A stretch of 64,000 nucleotides of DNA from Streptomyces coffeae (GTDB lineage: Bacteria; Actinomycetota; Actinomycetes; Streptomycetales; Streptomycetaceae), in NCBI RefSeq assembly GCF_016741875.1, contig NZ_JAERRF010000030.1, positions 33,452-97,451 of the forward strand, given 5' to 3'. Position 1 is the stretch's first letter, and every line of letters begins with the position of its first letter. This document shows positions 27,271 through 36,735 of the stretch, in pieces. A program made the position numbers and the translations under genes. Below the pieces are notes generated by a model, which saw nothing but the letters and a program-made list of their open reading frames with translations, had not been told where the DNA came from and searched no databases.

Positions 27271-30215
27271 CAGGCTTCGGCTCCGGACACAGTAGAGGCG
27301 GGCTGCGGCAGGTAGACGTATACGCCGAGGACGTCGGCGGGCTCCTGCGGGACGACCTTCAGGCCGCGGACGATCTCCTCGTTGGCCTTGCGCACGCGGC
27401 GGTGCGAGGCGTCGAGTTCGGCGGCCAGGCGCGTGCCGTACTCGGTGAGGTGGGCGGACAGGTCCGGCAGGCCGTCCAGGGAGCGGGTGATCTGGTTGCG
27501 GGCCAGCTGCTCGTGGGTGTTGGCGGTGGCGCGGGCCGCGAGGAGCGCGGCGGCCGCGTCGTCGTCCAGCCAGCGGGCGCGCGACGGCATCCCCTCGTAG
27601 GCGAGCAGCCGGGCGTCCTCCGCGACCAGCTGCCGCTCACCGGTGCGGGACGGCAGGGTGAGGTGGAAGCGGTAGCGGACCAGCAGGAGTGTGGTGCGGA
27701 TGGTGACCGCGTCCGTGGTGACCACGCCGCAGCGGCGGGCCGGACGGGGACCCGGGGTGTTCGCGTCGAGGGCTGAGTCCAGGACGTACGAGGCGATGGC
27801 GCCGATCACCGGGTCGGTGCGGACCAGCGCGGCCTCGCCGCGGGCGATCGCCGGTGTCGTACGGAACGGGATCTCCCGGTCCTCCTCGATCAGCCGTCCG
27901 CCGAGCGTGGCGGCGAGCGCGTCGCGCAGGCCGGCCGGGGCGCCGCCGAGCTGGGCGGTGAAGTCGCCGGTGCCGTCGCGTGGGTCGCGGACCAGCGCGT
28001 CCAGGTCGCGCAGCGCCTCCAGGGCGAAACCGCGCACCTCGTCGGCGCCGCCGAGCGCGGCCCGTACGGCGGCGACCTCGCGTGCCACCTCCTCCGGGTG
28101 GATGGCGCGCTGGGCGTACTTGGAGCGGGAGGTCTTCTCCCGCTCGGCGGCCGAGTTCCACTCGCGCTCGATACGGTCGAACGACTCCTGGTGGCCGTCC
28201 AGGTCGAACAGGCTCTCCTGGCTGCCCTGCCGTCCGTGCAGCAGCAGCCATTCCACGACCGCGTCGGTGACGCCGGAGGCGGTCTCGTCGGGGACGGAGA
28301 CGGAGATGCCCAGGTCCTTCTTGATCTGCCGGTGCTTCTTGAACAGCACGTCCAGGACCTTGCCGTCGATGCCGTTGTCCTCGCCGTACATGGTGATGAC
28401 GCGGACCTGGTCGCGCTTCTGGCCGTAGCGGTCGACGCGGCCCTCCCGCTGGTCGTGCCGGGTGGGGTTCCAGGCCAGGTCGTAATGGACGACGGCGTCG
28501 AAGTAGTGCTGGAGGTTGACGCCCTCGGAGAGACAGTCAGTGGCGATCAGGACGCGGCGGACGGCGGGGTCGCCGGCCTCCTCGGCCGCTTCGGCGGCCA
28601 GCTGCTCGATGCGCTCCAGACGCTGCTGCGGGGAGAGGGTGCCGGTCACCGCGGCGATCTTCGTCTTCTTGCCGAGCTTGCCCTCGAGCTGGGTGGCGAG
28701 GTACTCCGCGGTGGGGATGTAGCGGCAGAAGACGATCGGGTGGTAGCCGTCGGCGATCAGGCCCTTCAGATGCCGGGTGAGCGCCTTCAGCTTCGCGTCC
28801 TCGGACGGCCCCACCAACTGCGCCGCCCGCTGGGACAGTTCGAGCAGCCGGGCACCCGCCTCCTCCGACTCGGCTGCGCCCGGCGCGACGTCCATGCCTT
28901 CCAGCCGGTCGTTCTCGGCGGAGTCGGCGGCCACCGGGGCGCCCAGCGCGTCCGCCTCCTGCGCGGTGCGAGCGGTGGCGGACTCGGAACGCGTCTTCAG
29001 GGTCTGCGCCGCGGCCGCGGGTGAGGACACCATCGAGCGCAGCAGCGCGATCACCGACCACCAGGCGATCCGGGCCTCCCGCTTGCCCTGCTCCCCGGCC
29101 GCCGTGACGCGGTCCCGCGCATAGGCGATGGCGTCGTCGAGCAGCGCACGGTAGGCGGGCGTCAGCTTGTAGGGCTCGTCCTTGGTCCAGCGGTCGGACG
29201 GGAAGGCGGTCCGCTCGGCCAGGGAGTCGTCGGCGAGGCCGTCCTCCTTGGTGAGGTAGTCACGGACGTCGGCGCGCTTGCGGGCCACGAAATGTTCGGC
29301 GAGCTTCGCGCGTCCCGCCGGGGGTTCCAGGTCCAGCGTGGCGAGTTCGGGCCGTACCAGGCCGAGCAGGTTGCGGAACGCGGACTCCTTGCCGGAGTGG
29401 GGGGTCGCGGTGAGCAGGAGCAGGTGCCGGTCGGCAGTGGCGGAGATCCTGCGCAGCAGCTCGTAGCGGAGCTGGTTCGCGGCGGACGACGTGCCGCCGT
29501 GCGCGGTGTCGTCGGCCGCCACGCAGGTGTGGGCCTCGTCGACGATCACCAGGTCGGGGCAGTGCCGTATGAAGTCCTCGCGGTGCCGGGTCGACTTGAT
29601 GAAGTCCATCGAGATGATCGTGTGGGGGTGCTTGTCGAACAGGGACTGGCCCAGCTCCAGGCCGCGCTCGAGTCGTGTCACCGTGGAGGCCAGGACCAGC
29701 TCGGCGTCGATGCCGAACTTCTCCCGCAGCTCGCCCTGCCATTGCTCGGCCAGGGCGGGGGAGCAGAGCACGGCCAGCCGGGTCGCCTCGCCCTGCGCCA
29801 GCAGTTCCTTGGCTATCAGCCCCGTCTCGACGGTCTTGCCGATACCCACGTCGTCCGATATCAGCAGCCGTACGGTGCGCTGCCGTAACGCCATCAGCAG
29901 CGGAACCAGTTGGTAGGCCCGGGGCTCCACAGCGATCGACGCCAGGGAACGGAACGGGCCCGCGCCCGAGCGGAACCCGATGCGCAGCGCCGTACGCAGC
30001 AGGCCGGCGGCCCGCTGGTCGCCCAGGTCGGCCGGGCTCGGCGCCGCGAACTCGGCGGGTCGCACCTCCTCGAAGGCGGGGAAGACGGCCGCGATGTCGT
30101 CCTCGCTCCCACCCAGGGGGCGCAGTACCAGCATGTCGGAGGCGCTCTCGGGCAGCACCACCCATTCCCGGCCACGGGCGGCGACCAGGGAGCCGGCTGT
30201 GTACGTGAGGCTCAT
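27270..30215 (-). CDS. drmD: DISARM DrmD SNF2-like helicase
   Basis: About 981 residues from the ATG at 30215 (MSLTYTAGSLVAARGREWVV); the frame is open further upstream but lacks homology there. It is a SNF2/RapA-type SF2 ATPase: the Q-motif region PRAYQLVPLLMAL, Walker A ISDDVGIGKTVETGLIAKEL (~120), motif II LVIVDEAHTCVAADD (~223), motif III LLLTATPHSGKESAFRNLLG, and helicase-C motifs TDCLSEGVNLQHYFDAVV and TRHDQREGRVDRYGQK (~570-605). A helical C-terminal region follows. DrmD is the class 1 marker of DISARM. It lies 50 bases after the kinase-helicase and is coupled to drmMI. Confidence 0.93.
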   Translation of the reverse strand: MSLTYTAGSLVAARGREWVVLPESASDMLVLRPLGGSEDDIAAVFPAFEEVRPAEFAAPSPADLGDQRAAGLLRTALRIGFRSGAGPFRSLASIAVEPRAYQLVPLLMALRQRTVRLLISDDVGIGKTVETGLIAKELLAQGEATRLAVLCSPALAEQWQGELREKFGIDAELVLASTVTRLERGLELGQSLFDKHPHTIISMDFIKSTRHREDFIRHCPDLVIVDEAHTCVAADDTAHGGTSSAANQLRYELLRRISATADRHLLLLTATPHSGKESAFRNLLGLVRPELATLDLEPPAGRAKLAEHFVARKRADVRDYLTKEDGLADDSLAERTAFPSDRWTKDEPYKLTPAYRALLDDAIAYARDRVTAAGEQGKREARIAWWSVIALLRSMVSSPAAAAQTLKTRSESATARTAQEADALGAPVAADSAENDRLEGMDVAPGAAESEEAGARLLELSQRAAQLVGPSEDAKLKALTRHLKGLIADGYHPIVFCRYIPTAEYLATQLEGKLGKKTKIAAVTGTLSPQQRLERIEQLAAEAAEEAGDPAVRRVLIATDCLSEGVNLQHYFDAVVHYDLAWNPTRHDQREGRVDRYGQKRDQVRVITMYGEDNGIDGKVLDVLFKKHRQIKKDLGISVSVPDETASGVTDAVVEWLLLHGRQGSQESLFDLDGHQESFDRIEREWNSAAEREKTSRSKYAQRAIHPEEVAREVAAVRAALGGADEVRGFALEALRDLDALVRDPRDGTGDFTAQLGGAPAGLRDALAATLGGRLIEEDREIPFRTTPAIARGEAALVRTDPVIGAIASYVLDSALDANTPGPRPARRCGVVTTDAVTIRTTLLLVRYRFHLTLPSRTGERQLVAEDARLLAYEGMPSRARWLDDDAAAALLAARATANTHEQLARNQITRSLDGLPDLSAHLTEYGTRLAAELDASHRRVRKANEEIVRGLKVVPQEPADVLGVYVYLPQPASTVSGAEA

Positions 30216-30265
30216 GAGATGTCTCAGTTCCTTGCAATCGAGAAGGTTCGAGAGGGGTGCGGCGA

Positions 30266-33200
30266 TCAACGCAGGCGGAAATAGGCGGCGTTGTGCTCGA
30301 TGATGGTGTCCCAGTCCGCGTCCGTGGGGAAGTGCAGGACGTCCCAGCCGGCGTCCTCCAGGCGGTACCCGGCCTCGACGTCGCGGGTGGAGTCGGCCGT
30401 GTGGCCGGGGACGTCGACGAACACGGCGAGGTTGGCACCGTCCAGGCGGAAGACGAGGTCGGGGCACGCCCCGGCTTCCGGGACGAGGACGCCGACCTCG
30501 TCCGGCAGTCGGTAGCCCTTCGCCCTCAGCCAGCCGAGCAGGTCACCGCCCGCGACGAGGGCCGCCAGATCCGTCTCCACCGGGGTCGGCTGGGCGCTCT
30601 GGGACGAGGAGCTTGCCGGGGCGAGCCTGCGGAAGCGTTCGCTTCGGGACTCGCCGCGGTCCTCCCGCTCGGTGCGGGCCTCTGCCAGCCGCACCAGCAG
30701 CGGGCGGGCGGCGTGCCGACTCAGCTGGCGGTGGTGAGTCTGGTTGACGTAGGCCAGCAGGCAGGCGTAGCAGCCGCGGGCGCACTTCTCGCCGTCCGCG
30801 GGGCCGCCCACGTCCTCGCCGGTGCCCGGGTCGAAGTGACAGATCTCCAGCGCGGTCCGGGCTGCCTTGGCGAGGGCCTGCTTGTCGTGCTGGATCCGGC
30901 GCAGCACACCGGCGCCGCCCTCGGCGGCCTCCGTGAACAGCATGCGGCGGCGCGGGCCTTCGTCCGGGGGCAGCAGCTCCGCGGTCAGCTCGGAGTCCTC
31001 CAGCTCGAACGCCGCCTCGATGCCGCGCTCCAGCGCGTACAGGAACGACAGGGCCACCGGCTCGGGCAGCGGCTCCTCCAGGGTGACCACGAGGATGTTG
31101 CGGCGGTCCTCCACGAAGGGCAGGACCCGCTTCTTGCGGCGCTTCTCGTTGCCGTCCTCGTCGACCACCGGCATGCCGGTGCCCTCGATGGCGTCGGCGG
31201 CGGCCCGGTCGTTGAGCCAGCGGCCGTCGCCCAGGTCCAGCCAGTAGCCGTCCGGCTCGCCCTCCTTGTGACGGATGTGGCCGAGGTTGGTGATCCGGAC
31301 GGTCGCGGAGTCGCCGTAGTCCAGGTCGAGGACGGGCGTCCCGTCGGCGTCGGCGACATGCGAGGTTAGGCGCCCCTTGCGGGCCCCGTGGTCCTGGAAC
31401 GCGTACGAGGTCTCCAGCCGGAAACCGGCCCGGCGGCGCTCCTCCTCGTCGGAGGAGATCCGCTCGCGCGGCGTGGTGTACACGGTGTGGAGGTGGAGCA
31501 GGCCGGTGCGCTTGCCGTACAGCTCCTCCCCGCACATCGTGCACTTGTCGGAGCCGGGCTTGACGGCGTAGTGGTAGCCGCAGCCGTCGCAGCGGCGGGC
31601 CTCCGCCGTCGCCAGCTCGCCCGAGGCGTCCGGCGGCAGCTGTACCCGGGTGACCTGGTAGCGGGCGCCCTCGTGGTAGATGAGCGCGCCGGGGCCGAAC
31701 TCGCGGATCGCGAGGAAACGGGGACGCTGGAGATAGTCGCCGTCGGCGTTGCGGCGGTTGCCGGAGCGCGGGATGTACGCGGCCAGCGGCAGCCGCGGGA
31801 AGCTGTAGCCGGGCAGGAACCCCTCGGACGCGAGATAGCGGTACGGATTGAAGTCGCTCATCATCGACTTGCTGTCGACGGAGCGGTTCAGCAAGAGGTT
31901 CGTCTGCGTCTCCGCCTCCCGTCGGCGAGAGCGCGCCCGGCTCTGCTCGCCCTGGGAGAGGGTGTGGTCGACGACGCGTTTGTTCTGCTCGTACTGGTCG
32001 ATGACGGCTGCCCGGAACAGATCCCGCCACCGGTCGAAGGAGGCGTCGAACTTCTCCGGGGCCCGCTCGATCCGGTCCTCGATCCACTCGTCGTACCACC
32101 AGGTGGTCGACTCGAAGTCCGCGATCAGCGGGGCGAGGACGGTACGGGCGGTGGCGGCCGCGCGCCTGCGGGCGTCCTCGTCCAGGGACGCGCTGAGGAT
32201 GCCCGGGAGAAGCGGCAGCGGCATGTGCGGGTCGGGGCGGTCGTCTCCGTCGGGGTCGTAGGCGACGTCGACGACCTCGGGTATCGCCGTGCCGAGCTTC
32301 ATCCCGGTCTCCGCCAGCCAGATGCCCTGTAGATGCGAGCGGACCAGATCCTCGCTGGCCAGATCCAGGCGCGGCGGGGCCACCTGCCCCGACACCATGT
32401 CCTGGGAGCGGCGGAAGTAGTACTGGTCGTGGCTGTTGCCCGTCGCACAGTACGTCGTGACCAGCGCGGGCTGACCGGAACGGCCCGCCCGGCCCGAGCG
32501 CTGCGCGTAGTTCGCCGGGGTCGGCGGCACGTTGCGCATCATCACCGCGTTGAGCGAGGAGATGTCCACGCCCAGCTCCATCGTCGGCGAGCAGTACAGC
32601 AGCGGCAGTTCGGCGCCGCGGAACTGCCGCTCGCGCTCCAGCCGGTCCTCCGGGGTGACCTGCGCGGTGTGCTCCCGCGCGTACAGGCCGGCCAGCTCGG
32701 CGGCCGCGGTTCGGTACAGGTCGCGGAAGAACGGGTTGACGCGCGGGCCCTCGCCGCTGGTGTAGGTGCGCGCCAGGGGATCGATCGCGCCCCGCTCACC
32801 GTTCCCGGCCCGCCAGATCAGCGCGGCGGCCGACACCCGGTAACCGGTGCGCTTCTGCGCCGCACGGCGGCGGTAGGCAGGGCCGGACTGCTCGGGGGTC
32901 GCGTCCACCTCGCGCACCAGGTCGGCGTCGCGCAGCACCTTCAGCAAGTCTTCGATGACGGACTGGACGTCGTCCAGGGTCGCGGATGCCTCGCGCAGGT
33001 CCGGCATGTTCCGCCGCAGGTACTTGCCGAACTTGCCGCGGGCCGACAGGAACTGCGCGGTCCGCTCCATACCCGGCCGCGAGCCGTACGGGTAGGCGGT
33101 GCCGACCGCGGGCCGGTCGCTCTCGCTGAGCACCCATGGCCCGGTCAGGCGCTCTTCGCTCGCCCGCTGCAAGGTGTCGAAGTCGTCGCGGAAGTACTGC

Positions 33201-36200
33201 ACATCGATGGCGAGGGCGCGCCGCATGAAGTCGAGCAGCGTCCGGGCGATCTCCTCGCGCAGTGCCGGATCGGCGTCGCGCAGTGTGGCGTGCGCGGACT
33301 GCCAGCGTTCGGGGTGGGCGGCGATCCAGCCCAGGTCCTCGTAGTCGATCCGCAGCAGCCCCGTCTGCTCCAGGTTCGGCATCGTGATGCGCCAGCCGCG
33401 CTCGAGGTCACGGTACAGGCGGTATCCCACGACGTCCCGGAACGCCTTCGTGGCCCGGCGCTCCATGGACGGAGGCAGGTCGGTGCCGGCCGCGTACTCG
33501 CGGGGGGTGAGGCCCATCACCTCGGTCACGGCCTCGGCCAGGTCGTCGTGGCGCAGCCCCTCTTCACCGGCCCGCACCGCGGCCTGGTAGAGGGCGCCAC
33601 GCAACTGGGTCACCTGAGCGAAGTCGTTGAAGTGCCCGGCCTGCAGCGAGGCGTCCTGCCGGTTGTCGACGAAGGTGAGGAGCTTGCGCGCTTCCTTGCC
33701 CAGGCTCTCCTCCGGCACCGCCCGCAGGGACTTCACGATGGACGCGGAGATCAGCGAGGTCGCCGAGGAACGTCCCTCCTGGTCGAGGGTGGCCAGCTTG
33801 GCGAAGTCCCGGCCGCGGGTCTGCTCGTAGGAGACCTGGCAGTGCACGCAGAACAGGAACGGTGCCGGAACGAACGCCGCCACCAGTCCGTCACCCGACT
33901 CGTTTCCGTGGGCGTCCACCACGACACGTTTGGGCAGACGCGGCTTGTAGGACTTCTTGACGACCGTCACACCCTGCGCGTCCAGCTCCAGCCATGACTC
34001 CGGCAGCCGCCGGTCGTCCACGGCCTTCTGCGGGTCGGCCGGCCATTCGTAGTCCTCCGCGGGCATGCCCAGGTACAGGTAACCCTCGCCCGCGCGGCCC
34101 CCGGAGGCGGAGGTGTCCCGGCGCGGTTCGTACCGGAACGCGCCGCTGTCCTCGGTGCGCCAGACGGTCAGGTACTCCTGGCCGCACTCCCGGCAGAACG
34201 CCAGCGGGAACAGCGGCTTGCCGTCGCTGTCCGGCTGCTCCAGCTGGTAGGTGCGGGTGAGCGGACGGGTGAGCGGATCATCGAGTGTCGTGTAGACGGT
34301 GTCGCCCTTGGAGAGGAACTGGTGCAGCCGGAACGCGAACAGCGGTCGCTCCGTGACGGGGTGCTTGGCCTGCGCACCCGCCTCCAGGGTCGTCCGGATC
34401 GCCTCGCGCACGCTCTCCTCGGGCACCCCGGACCGCGCGGCCAGCTCGGCCGACGCCTCCTCGACGGTGCCCGGGGCACGGCGGCGTAACCGCCCCGTGC
34501 CCTCCTCGCGCTCCAGACCGAACCGGGACTCCACCCAGCGGGCCAGTGGGTCCTTCGTCAGTGCCTGGTACGAGCGGGGCGCCGCCGGCACCCGCAGCCG
34601 CTCGGCGGGCACGGTCTCGGGGGCCTCCTCGGTCGCCCGGACCAGGGTCTCGCCGATGACCCGCTTGGGCAGCACCGTCGTGCCGAACAGCTGGCCGGCG
34701 ACCCTGGCCACCTCACGCTGCTGGTCTTCCCAGGCGCCCTCGGTGGACATGGTCGCCGAGGTGCCGATGCACTGGAGCGTCGCGGACGCGCGGCAGGCCT
34801 CGCGCACCCGGCGGATCAGGAACGCCACGTCCGCGCCCTGTCGGCCCCGGTAGGTGTGCAGCTCGTCGAAGACGAGGAACTGAAGCCCCTCGGCCATGCG
34901 GATCAGGCTGGACCGGTCGTCCGGCCGGGTCAGCATCAGCTCCAGCATCACGTAGTTGGTCAGCAGAATGTCCGGAGGGTTCTTGCGCAGCTCCCGGCGG
35001 TCCTCATCGGACTCCTGGCCGGTGTAGCGGGCGAAGGTGACGGGCTCCCGGCCTTTCCCGAATCCGTGGCGCAGATACTTCTCCAACTCCCCCAGCTGTG
35101 AGTTGGCCAGCGCGTTCATGGGGTAGACGACGATTGCGCGCACGCGGCCACCCGCGTCTCGCCCGGCCGCCTGGCGCTCCTTCAGCACGTGGTCCACGAT
35201 CGGGACGATGTACGACAGCGACTTGCCGGAACCGGTGCCCGTGGTGAGCACATAGGAGTCGCCCGCCTGCGCGGCCTCGATCGCCTGCCGCTGGTGGAGG
35301 TGGAAGGTCAGGGGCCGGCCGTCCGGGCGCGGCGAGGTCTCCTTCTTGCCGGCCTGGAAGATTTCCGCGCACTTCGGATGCAGCATTTCGTCCCGTACGA
35401 GGTCGGTGACCTGGCCGCCGTCGGCGAAGAACGGGTTCAGCGACAGCCACGGGTCAGGCCATTGCGACTTCGCCGCGAGGTCGTCCTCGACGAAGCCGGC
35501 GATGCGGGCGTCCCTGATCACCGTCGCGCTCTTGGTGAAGCTTTCGTACTCGCTGATCAGGTCGGCGTGGATACCGAAGACGTCCATCGCCTCGGGCAGG
35601 CGCGGCTCCCTGCGCGGCGCGGGTGCGGGGGCGGCCGGGGCAGGCTCGGGGAGCAGGGCACGCAGCCGTGCCACCGGGTCCATCACCTGCCAGTGCGGAG
35701 CCAGCAGGGCGGCCGTGTCGTCCGGTGCGTGCGCGAGCGGGACCAGCGCCTCACGTACGAGGGCGGCGTTCTCGGGCCGTAGTTCGGCGTCCTTCTCCAG
35801 GAGGCGGCCCACCAGCCGGACCAGCTCGGGGGGCAGGTCCGGGCGCACCAGTGTCAGCCGCGGCGGCTGCTCGTGCTGGTGCTGTTCGGAGAGCTCGTAG
35901 GGGGTTCTGGCGGCGTACGGCGGCCGTCCGATCAGCAGCTCGTACAGGATGCAGCCGAGCGCGTAGAGGTCGGCCGACGCGGAGACCCGCTCGGCACGGA
36001 ACTGCTCGGGCGCCATGTACCGGGCCGTGCCGACGCTGACGCCTGTGCTGGTCAGCCTCGTCTGGTCGGGGTCGTCGACGACCGAGCCCATGCCGAAGTC
36101 GAGGACCTTGACGGTGCCGTCGCGGGTCAGCATCGCGTTGGCGGGCTTGAGATCGCGGTGGACGACCCCGGCGGTGTGAGCGGCGGCGAGACCGGCGGCG

Positions 36201-36607
36201 ATCTGCGCCCCGATGGCGGCGACCCATGAGACGGGCAGCTGTGGCTCCTCGTCGATGAGGTCCGCGAGCGGATGGCCGTCCAGCAGTTCCATGGCCAGGT
36301 AGGGCAGGCCACTGCCGCCCGGCGTCCGGTCCACGCCACCGTCGATCAGCAGGGTGAGGTTGGGGTGCCCCTGGGAGAGCATGCGCATGATCCGCACTTC
36401 GCGGCGGAAACGGTCGATCTCCTTGCTCGGCCCCGACGCGTCGACGGCGACTCCGGTTCGGGCACGGAGCACGGTCTTGACCGCGACCTCCTGGTGCGGG
36501 GAGTCCGGGGTGGCCTGAAGGTCTCGGGCCCGGTGCACCTCGCCCATGTTCCCGCGTCCCAGAATCCCCGTGATCCGGAACCGTCCGGCGACCGTCTCCT
36601 GGCTCAC
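30266..36607 (-). CDS. Ser/Thr kinase - SF2 helicase - MZB - PD-(D/E)XK-like fusion
   Basis: About 2113 residues from the GTG at 36607 (GGAGG upstream; a TTG at 36637 is possible). Residues ~10-285 form a complete Hanks-type kinase: GRGNMGEVHRARD, VAVK, VVHRDLKPANAML (~150), VLDFGMGSV (~168), ARYMAPEQF. After a Pro/Ala linker comes an MrfA/YprA-like SF2 helicase: LTTGTGSGKSLSYIVPI (~455), FLVFDELHTYRGRQG (~580), SPTMELGVDISSLN and NYAQRSGRAGRSGQP (~1365). A Cys4 ribbon (CDGCGYHYAV ... CTMCGE, ~1670-1695) and an MZB cysteine cluster (CARGCYACLLAYVNQTHH, ~1940) follow. The last ~80 residues resemble a Vsr/DUF559 nuclease: CPDLVFRLDGANLAVFVDVP, then GWDVLHFP, with D replacing the usual E and no clear catalytic K. 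It heads the drmD-drmMI operon. It may phosphorylate partners on sensing phage DNA. Confidence 0.9.
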   Translation of the reverse strand: MSQETVAGRFRITGILGRGNMGEVHRARDLQATPDSPHQEVAVKTVLRARTGVAVDASGPSKEIDRFRREVRIMRMLSQGHPNLTLLIDGGVDRTPGGSGLPYLAMELLDGHPLADLIDEEPQLPVSWVAAIGAQIAAGLAAAHTAGVVHRDLKPANAMLTRDGTVKVLDFGMGSVVDDPDQTRLTSTGVSVGTARYMAPEQFRAERVSASADLYALGCILYELLIGRPPYAARTPYELSEQHQHEQPPRLTLVRPDLPPELVRLVGRLLEKDAELRPENAALVREALVPLAHAPDDTAALLAPHWQVMDPVARLRALLPEPAPAAPAPAPRREPRLPEAMDVFGIHADLISEYESFTKSATVIRDARIAGFVEDDLAAKSQWPDPWLSLNPFFADGGQVTDLVRDEMLHPKCAEIFQAGKKETSPRPDGRPLTFHLHQRQAIEAAQAGDSYVLTTGTGSGKSLSYIVPIVDHVLKERQAAGRDAGGRVRAIVVYPMNALANSQLGELEKYLRHGFGKGREPVTFARYTGQESDEDRRELRKNPPDILLTNYVMLELMLTRPDDRSSLIRMAEGLQFLVFDELHTYRGRQGADVAFLIRRVREACRASATLQCIGTSATMSTEGAWEDQQREVARVAGQLFGTTVLPKRVIGETLVRATEEAPETVPAERLRVPAAPRSYQALTKDPLARWVESRFGLEREEGTGRLRRRAPGTVEEASAELAARSGVPEESVREAIRTTLEAGAQAKHPVTERPLFAFRLHQFLSKGDTVYTTLDDPLTRPLTRTYQLEQPDSDGKPLFPLAFCRECGQEYLTVWRTEDSGAFRYEPRRDTSASGGRAGEGYLYLGMPAEDYEWPADPQKAVDDRRLPESWLELDAQGVTVVKKSYKPRLPKRVVVDAHGNESGDGLVAAFVPAPFLFCVHCQVSYEQTRGRDFAKLATLDQEGRSSATSLISASIVKSLRAVPEESLGKEARKLLTFVDNRQDASLQAGHFNDFAQVTQLRGALYQAAVRAGEEGLRHDDLAEAVTEVMGLTPREYAAGTDLPPSMERRATKAFRDVVGYRLYRDLERGWRITMPNLEQTGLLRIDYEDLGWIAAHPERWQSAHATLRDADPALREEIARTLLDFMRRALAIDVQYFRDDFDTLQRASEERLTGPWVLSESDRPAVGTAYPYGSRPGMERTAQFLSARGKFGKYLRRNMPDLREASATLDDVQSVIEDLLKVLRDADLVREVDATPEQSGPAYRRRAAQKRTGYRVSAAALIWRAGNGERGAIDPLARTYTSGEGPRVNPFFRDLYRTAAAELAGLYAREHTAQVTPEDRLERERQFRGAELPLLYCSPTMELGVDISSLNAVMMRNVPPTPANYAQRSGRAGRSGQPALVTTYCATGNSHDQYYFRRSQDMVSGQVAPPRLDLASEDLVRSHLQGIWLAETGMKLGTAIPEVVDVAYDPDGDDRPDPHMPLPLLPGILSASLDEDARRRAAATARTVLAPLIADFESTTWWYDEWIEDRIERAPEKFDASFDRWRDLFRAAVIDQYEQNKRVVDHTLSQGEQSRARSRRREAETQTNLLLNRSVDSKSMMSDFNPYRYLASEGFLPGYSFPRLPLAAYIPRSGNRRNADGDYLQRPRFLAIREFGPGALIYHEGARYQVTRVQLPPDASGELATAEARRCDGCGYHYAVKPGSDKCTMCGEELYGKRTGLLHLHTVYTTPRERISSDEEERRRAGFRLETSYAFQDHGARKGRLTSHVADADGTPVLDLDYGDSATVRITNLGHIRHKEGEPDGYWLDLGDGRWLNDRAAADAIEGTGMPVVDEDGNEKRRKKRVLPFVEDRRNILVVTLEEPLPEPVALSFLYALERGIEAAFELEDSELTAELLPPDEGPRRRMLFTEAAEGGAGVLRRIQHDKQALAKAARTALEICHFDPGTGEDVGGPADGEKCARGCYACLLAYVNQTHHRQLSRHAARPLLVRLAEARTEREDRGESRSERFRRLAPASSSSQSAQPTPVETDLAALVAGGDLLGWLRAKGYRLPDEVGVLVPEAGACPDLVFRLDGANLAVFVDVPGHTADSTRDVEAGYRLEDAGWDVLHFPTDADWDTIIEHNAAYFRLR

Positions 36608-36674
36608 TGGCCCTCCCCCTTCACCCGGCGCAGACAAGGTGGGTACATTCCGTAGGGAGCGTATACCTTCACCT

Positions 36675-36712
36675 GTTGACGAGGGTCACATGTGTATGTT
36701 GACGTTGTCAAC
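36675..36712 (-). promoter_or_regulatory. Promoter/operator of the kinase-helicase operon
   Basis: A perfect inverted repeat GTTGAC-GTT-GTCAAC at 36698-36712 reads GTTGACAACGTCAAC on the coding (minus) strand. Downstream of it is a second half-site, CGTCAACAGGT (minus strand 36682-36672). That 11-mer also occurs in the mcrB promoter (minus strand). TATACG at about 36665-36660 is a possible -10. The element begins about 105 bases before the GTG start. Confidence 0.62.
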
Positions 36713-36735
36713 GCATTTCTGTCCGTGAGGCGTCT

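Noticed and set aside
30216..30467. An upstream start for DrmD inside the end of the kinase-helicase gene.
   Set aside because: The extra residues are Arg/Pro-rich shadow of the kinase-helicase frame. MSLTYTAG at 30215 starts the conserved protein.
36607..36637. TTG start at 36637 for the kinase-helicase.
   Set aside because: Ten added residues are Gly/Pro-rich without homology, while the GTG at 36607 has a GGAGG site and starts just before the kinase domain. Not fully excluded.
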